NCBI GenBank assembly: GCA_036417435.1
Contig: CM070910.1
Location: 15,131,501 to 15,195,500 of the forward strand
DNA length: 64,000 nucleotides
Direction: 5' to 3'
DNA from: Inia geoffrensis
Lineage: Eukaryota > Chordata > Mammalia > Artiodactyla > Iniidae
Shown here: positions 1 through 11,225 of the stretch, piece after piece
Layout of the letters: each line of letters starts with the position of its first letter
Position numbering within the stretch: position 1 is the first letter of the stretch
Made by a program: the position numbers and the translations under genes
Notes under the pieces: generated by a model
The model's database searches: none
What the model was told of the DNA's origin: nothing
What the model saw: only the letters and a program-made list of their open reading frames with translations

Positions 1-269
1 CTCTATAAGACAGAATATTAGGGTCTCTCATAAAATGACCTTTGAACACGACACAGCTTTTCTGAGCTAACCATCCCAATTCGTTCCTGAAATCCTTCCT
101 CCCACAGTCACCAACTACCTGCAGTGACCCCATTTGGCATGGATTCTTTGCCCATCATGGTGCTTCCTCTTTAGGTGGGTCACTCAGTTGCTGCCCGTTT
201 GAGAGGAATCCTCCCCATCCCAACTCCCACTTCTGAACACAGTAGTGGATTCTGAATGACAGAGCAGGA

Positions 270-430
270 TGATGGCCTCCGTCATTTCACACACACCCTC
301 TCAGCTCTGCCTCTGTCTGGCTGTGGGACACAGGGCAGGTTACTTAATCTCTGTTTGCTTTATTTTCCTTGTATGTAAAACATGGGAAAAGCAACAGTTT
401 CTACCCAACGGGGAAGTGAGGACTAAAGAA
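270..430 (+). repeat. MIR SINE fragment (ancient)
   Basis: The order 'gggcaggttacttaatctctg', a T-rich step and 'tgtaaaacatggg' matches the MIR core and 3' part in the + direction, heavily diverged. Confidence 0.6.
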
Positions 431-737
431 GTTAACAAGCACAAAGTGCCCGTATGCCTGGAAGACAAGAAGCCCTCCTTGGCTTAAAGTTATCATCGTG
501 TTCTTCATGATGTAACTCTAGACTCAAGACTAATGGAATTTGTGAGGGATGAAGAGAAGCCACCAGTTTGAAGCCTGAGCACTCTGGCAACCAGGGACCA
601 CCTAAGAGGACAAATCCAACAGCCAGAGCTGGAGCCAGCAAATCCAGAATGGAGATGTTTGGGTGGCAGCAAAGATGAACCAAGAAGAGTGAGGTCCCGA
701 GAAGTTCAGATATTCTGACTGTACCCTCGTTATCCAG

Positions 738-1007
738 CTGTGCTTAAAAAAATATACTAGACAATCCAGCAACTCCTCTTCAGCGTATATGCCCAAAAGA
801 ACTGGAAGCAGTTTTACACACATGTTCATAGCAGCATTATTTATAACAGCCAAGAAGTGGAAGCAACCCAAGTGGCCATTGACAGATGAATGGATAGCAA
901 AAAAGTGGCATAAACGTACAATGGACTGTTGTTCAGCCTTAAGAAGGAAAGAAGTTCTGACATATGCAATAACATGGGTGAACCTTGAGGATGTTGTACT
1001 AAGTGCG
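738..1007 (+). repeat. Ancient L1 3' end, first part
   Basis: Contains 'catagcagcattatttataa', 'agccaagaagtggaagcaac' and 'ttgacagatgaatgg', the usual end of L1 ORF2. The same element resumes at 1412; a second copy of this L1 type at 38950 shows the two parts were once continuous. A short open frame here is L1 remnant, not a gene. Confidence 0.85.
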
Positions 1008-1411
1008 TGCTACGGACTGAATGTTTGCATGCCCCCAAACTGGTATGTTGAAACCTAATTTCCAATGGGATGATATATTAGCATCTGAGGCCTTTGGGAG
1101 TGATTAGGTTGATGTCATTAGGAGATGGGGCTCTGGGGTGATTAGGTCATGTGGGTGCACCCCTCATGAATGCGGTTAGTGCTCTTATACAAAGACAACC
1201 TAGAGAGATCCCTCCCCACTTCCACCATATGAGGATACAGTGAGAAGACTCCCGTCTATGAAATAAGAAGCAGGCCCTCACCAGACATCGAATCTGCTGA
1301 TGCTCTGCTCTGAAGACTTCCTAGCCTCCAAAACTATGAGTAATAAATTTGTTGTTTATAAGCCACCCAGTACTATGGTATTCCTTATAGCAGCCTGAAA
1401 GGACTGAGACA
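1008..1411 (+). mobile_element. MLT1-type (ERVL-MaLR) solo LTR inserted in the L1
   Basis: About 404 bp beginning TGCTACGGACTGAATGTTTG and ending GGACTGAGACA. Internal text includes 'tgttgaaacctaat', 'tgattaggtcat', 'ctcatgaatg' and the late polyadenylation-type 'gagtaataaatttgttg'. Flanks are aagtg and gagtg, a possible 5 bp target duplication. No internal retroviral genes are present, so it is a solo LTR. Confidence 0.75.
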
Positions 1412-1685
1412 GAGTGGGACAGAATAAGCCAGTCAAAAAAGGGACAAACTTTATGGCTTACTGCTATGAGATAGCCAGCAACAGAGGAGAAGGAGAAATG
1501 GGGAGTTAGTGTTTAATGGGCACAGAGTTTCAATTTTGCAATTTGAAAAGACCTATGGAGAAGGAGGGTGGTTGCACAACAATGTGAAGCTGCTTAACAC
1601 TAGTGAACTATTCACCTAAGAATGGTAAAGATGGTCAATTTTATGTTATGACGTATTTTACCACAATTCAAAAAATTTTTTGAAT
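1412..1685 (+). repeat. Ancient L1 3' end, second part
   Basis: Resumes with 'aataagccagtcaaaaaagg' and ends with 'tattttaccacaattcaaaa', matching the 39140-39378 and 39610-39665 copy of the same L1 type. Confidence 0.8.
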
Positions 1686-1899
1686 ATACTAGGCATAGCT
1701 CAAGAAAACCATGGTGCAAATGGGCTACAGCAGAAACGGACAAGGAAAATACTGCCCGTGATATCCCAAGCCTTATGAAGTTGCTCAAAAGTCTTGCTCC
1801 TGTGCAAACCCTGTTGAACCCTGTACTCCAAAACCCCTCTGCGCTGAGTGTAGGGCACAGGCTTGGGGGCAAGGAGCTGGGGCCCCTTGGCAATAGGAC

Positions 1900-2005
1900 C
1901 TCGTCAGGTGGCTTAACCTCTTTAAGCTTCGGTTTTCTTATCTGCAGAGCTGTTGTGACAACCCATGTGAAGCTCTCGGCACTGGCCTGGCATACAGTTA
2001 AGGTG
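1900..2005 (+). repeat. MIR fragment close to an exon donor
   Basis: 'cttaacctctttaagcttcg', 'ttatctgcagag' and 'ctggcctggcatacagtta' follow the MIR order. It ends about 45 bp from the donor side of exon 2047-2224. Confidence 0.55.
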
Positions 2006-2046
2006 CAAGACCCGTCAGGCATCACTATCATTGTGTTGGATCTTAC

Positions 2047-2224
2047 CTGCACATCATACAGGAATTGGAAACGACTCTTTTTACTTGCAGCTTCTCTCAC
2101 AGCCTGAGCCAGGTCCACCGACCCTTTCCCACCAATCGACCAGTGATAGCAGGGCACTGCATTAAAGGCGCCAGCCCGCTTTGCAAGCTCACACACCAAG
2201 TCAATCTCCGCTCGGGTGTCGGTC
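2047..2224 (-). CDS. MTHFD1L: MTHFD1L internal exon 8 of 8 (last in window)
   Basis: 178 nt: one G completing the split lysine codon, then 59 codons from TDTRAEIDLVCELAKRAG to SRFQFLYDVQ. The acceptor is tcaccag and the donor is CAG|gtaaga. The stretch AVPCYHW followed by GGKGSVDLA is MTHFD1L-like. The codon after GAF is AAT (Asn), where the homologues I remember have Asp. The open frame reads through the donor into the intron, so the longer open stretch down to 1612 is not one protein. The following exons lie beyond position 1. Confidence 0.96.
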
Positions 2225-2769
2225 CTGGTGATGAAAACGTTTGTGGTTTTGCATCTGTATTCATTTAGCGATGTTTTTAAAGAAAGACTAACTGCTTATA
2301 CAGAACTTTGCTCCCAAATACTGAATATATTTTAAACATCAAAAGTGGTTACACTGTACTTAAATAAATCAGACCTTAAGAAAAGCATGGGGGAAAAATC
2401 CTCTCCAACATGACTCAAATATTTCAAGTTGTTAAGGGTTTTATTGAGAAAATTCCATAACATATCCCTTTGATCATCCACAGTCTTTCCGTCAGAAATG
2501 CTGGGTGGAATTAAGAAGAAGAAGAAAAAAAAAAAGCCAAAGAAATGGTAACTCACTATATAGATTTCACTTCCCTGATAACATTTGAAAACACTTCTGC
2601 TAAAGTAAAACCAATTCAAAGAAAATCAAACAAATAGAAAGAGCAGAGTATTTCTCTGTACTTTTAGATGAAGCAGAGAAGAGGTCAAACATCCTCAAAA
2701 CACAAATGCAGTTAGTTCAGAGGGTGGCCCAGCGATATGACCACATTTAAAGTAGGACACTTGACTTAC
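2225..2769. other. Short intron, no further element recognised
   Basis: Intron between the last two exons in the window. It holds an A-rich tract near 2518-2533; no RNA gene or conserved coding segment is seen. The adjacent intron 2871-3611 is likewise without a recognisable element. Confidence 0.5.
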
Positions 2770-2870
2770 TTGAAGACATTCAGAGCCACGACAACAGGGA
2801 CCCCGAAGAGCTGAGCAATCTGAATTTGCTTCTCTAGGTTACAGCAGCCATCTGCCACCAGCTGGAGGTT
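2770..2870 (-). CDS. MTHFD1L: MTHFD1L internal exon 7 of 8
   Basis: 101 nt: 33 codons plus AA, completed by G of the next exon to a lysine codon. It encodes [20 protein letters not shown], then [14 protein letters not shown]. The acceptor is tcttacag and the donor is CAA|gtaagt. GVPVVVALN is the conserved hydrophobic strand of the synthetase domain. Confidence 0.96.
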
Positions 2871-3611
2871 CTGTAAGAAAACCAGGCCCCCATGTATCAC
2901 CTCACATCCAACCTGCCAAACTACACAGGCAGGCCCACTCTGGCAGGTTTTGGGTCTACCTATACTCATGTTATTGTCCTGGAAACTATTAAAGAAAGCC
3001 ATCAATCACTTTTTCCCTCCAAGAAAAGATGGCTGCAGAAGGAGGAGGCTCATTTTCCAAGTAAAGTCTAAAATTATTCTAGATCCAATGGCATATGTGG
3101 GCCTTGAGCCAGGCAGCTATTTCTGCTGCAGACTGGTGGCCTGGACATCAGCAACATGCCCACGCTCTGTGGGCTGGTGGACAAGAAGGCGTAAGGTCCT
3201 GGGAGGGTGACCAGCACCGTCCAGCTATTCCCTGCTCAAATCCCTGGCGCCACCTGTAGGAGCTAAGAGGTACTGTTGCCAGTCAATCAAAGTCTATTTA
3301 CTCATGCACATCATAAAGACAATTGTATATCTTCCAAAAGTCAGTATTTGCCACATCAAAAGAATACGTGGGTATAAGAGGTCTGCTCTGACCGCTGCCC
3401 AGGGGATAGGAACTGGACAGAAAGCCTACACCCATCTTTTCTTAAGATTGGAGAGTTAACTGAATGGATTTTATCCCTTCCCCCACCCATTTCCTCCTGG
3501 ATTATTAGAAAAGCACTTTTCTAAGAGGCCACTGGTGGAGGACCTATTCCCTGACTGAGATTCAACTGCTAGTCAATGGTTAACTGGATTTGAATAATTC
3601 TTCACTCTTAC

Positions 3612-3653
3612 CTCTTCCGTATATTCTTTTTTAAGAGGGACCCCAGCAGTTAC
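3612..3653 (-). CDS. MTHFD1L: MTHFD1L internal exon 6 of 8 (42-nt small exon)
   Basis: Only 42 nt, 14 codons: VTAGVPLKKEYTEE. The acceptor is tatctcag, preceded by a T-rich tract, and the donor is GAG|gtaaga. It bridges HGGGPS from the 8959-9098 exon and NLQLVADG from the 2770-2870 exon with no frame change. The KKEYTEE wording points to MTHFD1L rather than MTHFD1. It is short enough to be missed by a simple open-frame search, so the support is splice sites plus exact fit into the family protein. Confidence 0.93.
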
Positions 3654-3809
3654 CTGAGATAAGAAAAGACAAAAATTAAGAATAATCCTACCAAACTGTT
3701 TACTCTGATTAATATCTGAAAGAAAAACAAATCATGGTCCCTTTTGGGAAGGTTCATTTAAAAAACACATTTTGTGCTTTTAAACCAATAACTGGCAGCC
3801 CTGGCTGAA

Positions 3810-3955
3810 CATAAAGTCTTGTGGGTGCTTTTAAAAATCACTGATGCTTGAGCTCCACCCTGACCAATTAAACCAGGATTGCTGGGAGTGGGACCCAGGA
3901 TGAGTGATGGTTAAAAACTTCTCAGGCGATTCTAATTTGAGCTAATATTAAGAAC
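3810..3955 (+). repeat. MER5A-like hAT DNA transposon fragment
   Basis: 'gagctccaccctgaccaatt', 'gggagtgggacccagga' and 'ttctcaggcgattctaattt' follow the middle and 3' half of MER5A. Confidence 0.6.
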
Positions 3956-4109
3956 TTTCATATTGTTGCCCATTATCCTAGCATAAAAGGGAACTCACAG
4001 TATGATTAATACCTGATTTATACAGAGTGCATAATCGTTCTAAATAAATTCTAAGTCATTTCAAAATAATTGCCATTAATTTTTCCCTTTTTTTGGCCTA
4101 GTTTCTTAC

Positions 4110-4250
4110 AGAAGCCGAGGGGGTTGACAGTTTAAAGACAAGGAAACTGAAGGTGAGAGAAGGCAGGTATCTTGCCCACAGTTACACAGCAAATGAGAGG
4201 CAGAACAGGGGCATGAGTATAATAGGGTTCTGAAACCCCAATTTAGTGCC
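4110..4250 (-). repeat. MIR SINE fragment
   Basis: 'acaaggaaactgaaggtgag', then 'cttgcccacagttacacagc' and 'gaggcagaacaggggc' is the reverse complement of the MIR core. Confidence 0.8.
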
Positions 4251-4599
4251 TTTTCACAGTTCCCCATTTTTTTTTTCTTGTCTATAGCCTGCAACAGGTT
4301 TCAGTGAGAAACCCTAGACAACATTTTAATTCACTGAGGATGTGGTGACCTGCTCTCCTCTCAGCGAAAGAGGTCTTGAGAATATTAGAAATCCTTTGAA
4401 AAGTTACCTCTATGACAGATTGTTTTTTGAGGTTGTGAGGAAACATCATAAGGTATTTTCAGATGGGTTTTTTTTTCAGCATTAGCATAAACTAAAACAC
4501 ACAGTGGACCCTTCAATTGGAACAACCGAAATGCTGGATTAAAAAAGGAACTTAAGTACTGCTGAGCTTGGACATATGCAAAGTTCTGCAAAATCAAAA

Positions 4600-6290
4600 A
4601 TTAGGCAAAATCAAGAAAAATGGGTTGTATGCAAATGCCAGAAAGTAGACGGGATCAACAAAACCAAAGCTGGTTCTTTAAGACTAACAAAATTGATAAT
4701 ATTCTGGCAAGAGTTTTTTTTTTTTAAAGGAATGAAAAAAATATTATAACTACACAGGCTGTAGACAGAATTAATAGGATACTTTTTAAAGATAGAGGAA
4801 CTTAGTATGAGTTTTAATATAAAACTCATTTAGGAAAAAATAGAGAACTTAAACAGTTCTCTACTCATTAAAAAAAATTAAGTTTGCAGTTAAAAACCTA
4901 CCCCTCACCAATAAGCAACAGGCCCAGGGAGTGTTACAGGTGACTTCTTCCCATCTTTGAATAAATAGATTATTCTAATGTTACAAAATCCCTTAATGAG
5001 AATATAAAAAAGAATCAACAAGCAAAATTCAGTTATTCATAAAAAAGATAATGAAAGGTTCATTTAATATTTGTAATATAATTTGCAACATTAATAAAGA
5101 GAAAAATCATATCATCTCAATAGACGAAGATTATTCAACATACAGTATAACAACTTGACAAATAGCAATAGAAAGCAATTTTCTTAACCTGATAAAAAAC
5201 ATATACTGAAATATTACAGAAAACATATTTAACGATGAACTGTTAAAAGTGTTCTGCTGCTGATAAGGAATTACAGTAGGATGCTGGCTATCAACACTAT
5301 TTAATACTGCATTGCAACTAGAAACATATGGTTAGCGATGAGAAAAAAGTATCAAGATTGGAAAGGAAGAAACAGAACTGTCATTATTTTCATATATGAT
5401 TGTCCACATAGAACTCTCTGAAGTATTTACAGCTAAATTAGTACAATTAATAAGAGAATTTTTTAAGTTATGGAGATTTAATATAGAGCATGGTGACTAT
5501 AGGTAAAAATATTGTATTGCATATTTGAAAGTTGCTAAGAGAGCAGATCTGACAAGTTCTCATTCCAAGGAAAAACATTTTTTTTTTTAAACTATGTATG
5601 GTGACAGATGTTAATGACTTACTGTGGTGATCATTTTACAATGTATACAAATACTGAACATTATGTTGTATACCTTGAAACTAATATAATGTTGCGTGTC
5701 AATTATACCTTAAAAAATTTAGACAGGTCACTGGATATATATATAAGAGTCCAGAAGTAACCTGTGAAACTATTTAAAAATATAAAGCACGTGGGAACAG
5801 ATCGGTAAAAGGATGTAGAAGTCCTTTGGGCAATAAACTGTAAATGTTTATTAAAATATATTTCAAAAGACCTAAATCAGTGAATATCCCAGGTTCCTAG
5901 ATATAAAACTGATCTATTGATTTGATGACATTCCAAAAAAACCCCCAAATCCTAGGAAGATTCTTTATGGGACTTTATGATTAGTTCAAAAATACGTATG
6001 GAAGTGAAAAGGACTGGTAAAGGCCGGGCACCCATGAAGAAGGAGAACTACCAGAGAGAGCTTGCACTACAGACTTAGCGTAGCACACACACAATTATGT
6101 GTAAATAGACCAGTGCAACCAAACGAAGGTCCCAGAAACACACCTACACATGTATGGAGAACTGATTTATCACAAAGTAGACTTGAAGATCAGAAAGGAG
6201 GGGCTAATTAAGATAAATAGTGCTAGGCCAGTCGGTTATTGACATAGAAAAAATAAAATTAGGCTTGGTCATTACACCACACACCAAAAA
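4600..6290 (+). repeat. Ancient L1 ORF2 region, split by another L1 3' end
   Basis: Diverged but in order: 'gggatcaacaaaaccaaagc' with 'tggttcttta', 'atcatctcaatagacgaaga', then after 5740 'catacgtatggaagtgaaa'-type and 'aaccagtgcaac'-type ORF2 3' text around 5930-6290. Many stops and indels; no coding capacity. Confidence 0.7.
5440..5720 (+). repeat. L1 3' UTR end inserted in the older L1
   Basis: 'atagagcatggtgactatag', 'gtggtgatcattttacaatg', 'atgttgtataccttgaaact' and 'gtcaattataccttaaaaaa' form a typical old L1 3' end with short A tail, interrupting the surrounding ORF2 sequence. Confidence 0.65.
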
Positions 6291-6299
6291 TCGGTAATG

Positions 6300-6690
6300 A
6301 GGGCGATGGTTAATTTTGTGCGTCAGCTTGGGTGATGGGATGCCTGGATATTTGGTCAAACATTATTCTGGGTATTTCGGTGAGGGTGTTTTTGAATGAG
6401 AATAACATTTAAATTGCTGGACACTGAGTAAAGCAGACTGCCCCCCATCACTTCAATCAGTTGAAGGCCTGCTCTAATGAAAAGAATCTGCGCGAGAGAA
6501 AATTTTCCAGCAGACTGCCTTCAGACTGGGACTGGAATACTGGCTCCAGCAGTGGCCCCGCCCACTCAGTAGATTTTTGGACTTGTCAGCCTCCATAATT
6601 GTGTGAGCCAATTACTTATAACAAACCTTTTTATATAAATACACATCCTATTGGTTATGGAGAACCCTCCTTAAGAAACCATGTTTAAAG
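6300..6690 (+). repeat. Mammalian dispersed repeat, family not assigned
   Basis: 'gatggttaattttgtgcgtc', 'tttggtcaaacattattctg', 'cagcctccataattgtgtga' and 'cacatcctattggttatgg' are in the order of a repeat common in mammalian genomes. I recognise the pattern but cannot give the family name with confidence. Confidence 0.6.
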
Positions 6691-7449
6691 AACTAATTAT
6701 AAAAGACATGTCTGAATCCAAATGTATTGGTTCTTCCATTGCACCAAGAATGGTCAGCATTTTGGAAGACAGGATATGACTGGGGCTAAAATGGGCAAGT
6801 TCAAGGGTCATAGGATTTTCCACTGCATAAATTATGTAAAAAAACAAGCTGAATAAACATAAGAGGCAGCCGAGGTTATTTGTGTAATGATATCAAAAGG
6901 AAGTAGAAATTATAATGGATCAAAAACATTACTATGGAGTTGTTTCAAGTAAGAAGGAATGACACTGAGGTGGATAATACGGAGTAGAGGATTAAGAAGA
7001 TCAAAGTTCATGTATTATTCAATTATCGAAAACATTTCCTCGACACAGAGTATGCCGGGCATGAGGAATACACAAATTAATAAGATACAGTCCTTATTAA
7101 TCTCAAGGAATTCAGAGTCGAGTGGGGAGATACACATATAGACATTCATAAAATAATATGATGCAGAAGCACTGCTGGGGTCCAGGAGAGGAATGCTGAG
7201 CTTCATCTGGCTTCCTGATCCCCCCCTTTTATTATCCTCCACCCATATCTGTGCCTACTAATCTCGAGCCCTGTTACAATCATCACTAGCATGGAAACAT
7301 GACATTAAGGGGAACTGAAAGAGGTACCAAGGATTAAGGTGAGCAGAAAATGCAACCGTTGTAAAACAGAGCACGCACATTAAGATGAACTGAAATAGGA
7401 TTATAAATCATGTAGTGAGTTTTTATAGGACAGAGACGAGATTGGAGTG

Positions 7450-7640
7450 TGCAAAAACACTGGACTACAAGTCCAGAGACCTTGATTTCATGTCTGATTA
7501 GCCCCCTAAATAGATGGAGGATACTAAGCAAGACCCAGAATCCTCCAGCACCTCAGTAATTTTATCTTTGTAAAGACTTGAACCAGACTAATTTCTAAGC
7601 CCTTTCCAGTATGAAAGCCCTTTGATTTTATAATTTTCAG
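7450..7640 (+). repeat. MIR-related fragment
   Basis: 'cacctcagtaattttatctt' then 'ttctaagccctttccagtat' and 'ttgattttataat' match the variant MIR tail 'ctaaggtcccttccagctct'. Confidence 0.5.
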
Positions 7641-7934
7641 GGTGCAAAACAGGGAGGGGGAATTTCAAATTTATCTTATACAGGTAGAGATCGTTTTTTG
7701 AAAATGGAAGTTGACACAGCTTCAGAGTCTGAACTCAAGGAGTGATTGGTAGCAACGACTGGTGTTGTGAACAAAATCAGAACTCTTTAGCACTACTATA
7801 TTATAATACCTGCTGCGCCAATCTTGCCTTTGATATAATGGTGAAGCTCTAGGCCAAAATGAAGTGCTCAAGCGTCTGGCATTAATGAGCAGATTAGGGA
7901 TTCAGAAGAGGTTTACCCTTCTTTCACATTCAGC

Positions 7935-8125
7935 GCTGAATGCCTGACAGATGTGGAGAACCTGTATCTCAGACCCAGGCTTGAGATTTGGCTCTCTGCA
8001 GGCCTGGTGGCATCCCCTGAACACATCAGACCTCAGCTTCCTCATCTGTAAAATGATATAATGTCTGCCTCTCCTAGGACAAAGAATTGCTAAGATGATT
8101 AAACAGGGCACATTGTGGTGTTTCA
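7935..8125 (+). repeat. MIR SINE
   Basis: 'acctcagcttcctcatctgt', 'aaaatgatataatgtctgcc', 'tctcctaggac' and 'gctaagatgattaaacaggg' show the MIR core and tail. Confidence 0.85.
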
Positions 8126-8129
8126 TCAC

Positions 8130-8958
8130 GGCAAACTTGTTATTTGTTTATGCTATATAATTAATCATTGTGTGATATCTGCATACACAGTATACCAATT
8201 AAGAAATCAGATTTGGCAGTTTGTGTAACATATCGATAATCTAAGTAATAAAGAAACTCCAAATCATTTTATTTCAAAAATGGTTAATCAGTACAACCTT
8301 TCTTATTCTCCCTTTGGAAATCCCTAAAAAAGAAAAAGAAAAAGAAAAAAAAAAACCACAAAAAACTACATCTTTGCTGTGGAAAGGTGAAAACTCCTTT
8401 CAGGTGTGTGTGAATTCTATACATGATAAAGTCTTTAAAAATGTTAAAACGGAATTTGTGTTTTCTAAGCAAAGCTCTCTTAGAAATAATCCAGTGCTCT
8501 AACAGAGTTAAAAAGTGAAATCATAATAAACAGAAACAGAAGGAAAATAGCGCTAGATGAAATCTGATGAGATGTAGCGTCAGTGAACCAAGAAACTATC
8601 CGTACAAGCACTGAACAACCTCACCCACAAAAGCAATCACTCTAACCCTTCTGTTCTTCATTCAGGAACCAAAGCCTCTATCCTCCCATTACCACAGGGT
8701 TATAAAACGTTGACATAAGTTTCAGTTTAGACTCTTAGAACTAAAAAGTGGTCACATGCTCCTTCCCAAAATATGGCTTAGAAATAACTTTGTGGGTGTT
8801 ACTAATTACTTGATCGAACTGAACTCTAAGTGCCCTATAATGGTGATTTGTGAAAAAGGAGATATTCTAGAAAACTGCAGTTATGAAGCAGGTTTGGATG
8901 TTTCAAAGGTTCAATTCTGCTGCCTTCTGTTTTATTAGAAAGGAAGCACGGTGCTTAC
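8130..8958. other. Intron sequence without recognised element
   Basis: AT-rich intron immediately 3' of exon 8959-9098 in gene direction. It contains an A/G-rich tract at 8327-8356. Nothing else is supported. Confidence 0.45.
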
Positions 8959-9098
8959 ACTTGGTCCACCTCCGTGCATCTTCAGAGCCCGCACCGTCGC
9001 CACCAGCACCACAACACTGGGCACCAAGCCAGAAGCTCTGCACTTGATGTTGAAGAATTTCTCCATGCCAATATCAGCACCAAAGCCAGCTTCAGTCA
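8959..9098 (-). CDS. MTHFD1L: MTHFD1L internal exon 5 of 8 (carries formate-THF ligase signature 2)
   Basis: 140 nt: TG finishing the split valine codon, then 46 codons. It opens [20 protein letters not shown] and ends [27 protein letters not shown] matches the known second signature of formate-tetrahydrofolate ligases (VAT[IV]RALKx[HN]GG). The acceptor is tccacag and the donor is AGT|gtaagc, ending in phase 0. Together with the preceding exon it forms the most diagnostic part of the protein in this window. Confidence 0.97.
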
Positions 9099-9799
9099 CT
9101 GTGGAGAATCAAGTTTGAAACTTGCTATTATCTTCTAAAAACAACAGTAGGTTTTGACAATCACTGATGTGGTTCAAATTCAAAGGATGACAAATTTTCC
9201 TCCACATTCAAGGTTACTATACACCACTGCATCCAGTTCATATACAAACGTAAAAAGACGTTTCCATGGTTTTAGAAAATGTCCTACTTCCTTACATTCC
9301 ATAAAAAGATGACTCTCTCTACTCTGCTTCACACCACTTTTCCTTAAGGATTCATTGCCATGGCCAAGATTTTTCTTCCAGTAGAAGGTCAAGGCAAAGC
9401 TTTTCTTAACACAGATGGCATTTTCAACTTTTTAATCAGGTTCCAAATTGTGTCAAAGAACATTGCTAGTATGATTAGCATAGAAGATCTTTCCTTACTC
9501 TTTGTAAGATACATACGGAATCACTTATTTTCATTCCATCTGGCCATTTCTACTGATGGACAAAATTGAAGTTAGTTGAGCCGTTTAAGGAGGTTGATCA
9601 TCAGGCTTGATAATAAGATGGTACCTTTACTTCATAACCACAGAGGACACTCATCTTTAACCATCCTTTCCCCTGCCCCCAAATTGCTAAAAATGGTACT
9701 GAGGCACTTATGGCTATAGCAGCGAGACTATCTAGCACTGCCTTCCAAGATAATGCTCCTGACACTGGGTGAGCAGCAGCATCTTCATACACAAAGCAG

Positions 9800-9955
9800 A
9801 GCTCTGGACCAGCCACATCACCAGCCCCTGGGGGTTTATTAGAAATGCAGACTCCTGGGCTCTATCCCAGAACTACTGAATCAGAACCAGCATTTTGACA
9901 AGATCCCTTAGTGAGATGAATGCCCATTAAAATTTGAGAAGCACACTGCTCTAGG
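9800..9955 (+). repeat. MER5A-like hAT DNA transposon
   Basis: 'gtttattagaaatgcagact', 'actactgaatcagaaccagc' and 'aaatttgagaagcacactgc' match MER5A in order. Confidence 0.75.
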
Positions 9956-10265
9956 GAAGAAATACTATTAATGGAATAGAAATTAAATATTTATGGAATA
10001 TGCACTAGATACTTACAGTACAACCAAGGCCATAATTTATGGCAGAACGAGGAAGAGGCAGTAAAAAAATTGTACTAAGGTAAAATAGAAAGCATTTAAC
10101 AAGTGAATAAATGAGGATATTTGTCCCCAGCATTCACGGACTATACACATTTTAATAAAACTTAAGAAAAGAAAAACAGAGAGGGCAGACAGACAGCAGA
10201 AGCAAGAAGAACTACAATCCTGCAGCCTGTGGAACAAAAACCACATTCATAGAAAGAGAGACAAG

Positions 10266-10915
10266 ATGAAAAGGCAGAGGGCTATGTACCAGATGAAGGA
10301 ACAAGATAAAACCACAGAAAAACAACTAAATGAGGTGGAGATAGGCAACCGTCCAGAAAAAGAATTCAGAATAATGACAGTGAAGATGATCCAGGAACTC
10401 AGAAAAACAATGGAGGCAAAGATTGAGAAGATGCAAAAAATGTTTAACAAAGACCTAGAAGAATTAAAGAACAAACAAACAGATGAAAAGTACAATAAGT
10501 GAAATGAAAAATGCAAGAAGGAATCAATAGCAGAATAACTGAGGCAGAAGAACGGATAAGTGACCTGGAAGACAGAATGGTGGAATTCACTGCCAAGGAA
10601 CAGAATAAAGAAAAAAGAATGAAAAGAAATGAACACAGCCTAAGACACCTCTGGGACAACATTAAACCCAACAACATTCGCATTACAGGGGTCCCAGAAG
10701 GAGAAGAGAAAGACAAAGGACCCGAGAAAATATTTGAAGAGATTATAGTCAAAAACTTCCCAAACATGGGAAAGGAAATAGCCACCCAAGTCCAGGAGGC
10801 GCAGAGTGTCCCATACAGGATCAACCCAAGGAGAAACACGCAGAGACACACAGTAATGAAATTGGAAAAAATGAAAGACAAAGAAAAATTACTGAAAGCA
10901 GCAAGGGAAAAGTGA
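10266..10915 (+). pseudogene. L1 ORF1 remnant (RNA-binding protein), broken
   Basis: In L1, ORF1 encodes a trimeric coiled-coil RNA-binding chaperone. Here the start MKRQRAMYQMKEQDKTTEKQ opens a frame that stops at 10500. A second frame (10511-10915) continues with a charged coiled-coil stretch (ISDLEDRMVEF) and the RRM-like part (NIRITGVPEGEE, then NFPNMGKEIA). It ends early at 10913, where the 61.3 kb copy has sense codons. At least one substitution and indels separate the parts, so no full ORF1 protein can be made. Confidence 0.9.
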
Positions 10916-11225
10916 CAAATAACATACAAGGGAACTCCCATAAGGTTAACAGCTGATTTCTCAGCAGAAACCCTACAAGCCAGAAGGGAGTGACATGATA
11001 TACTTAAAGTGATGAAAGGGAAGAACCTATAACCAAGATTACTCTACCCAGCAAGGATCTGTCAGATTCTATGGAGAAATCAGAAGCTTTACAGGCAAGC
11101 AAAAGCTAAGAGAATTCAGCACCACCAAACTAGCTCTACAACAAAAGCTAAAGGAACTTCTCTAAGTGGGAAACACAAGAGAAGAAACGGACCTACAAAA
11201 CCAAACCCAGAACGATTAAGAAAAC

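Noticed and set aside
1612..2199. A 195-codon open frame that starts like MTHFD1L
   Set aside because: Only the part down to 2047 is exon. A good donor (CAG|gtaaga) ends it and the rest is intron with MIR sequence.
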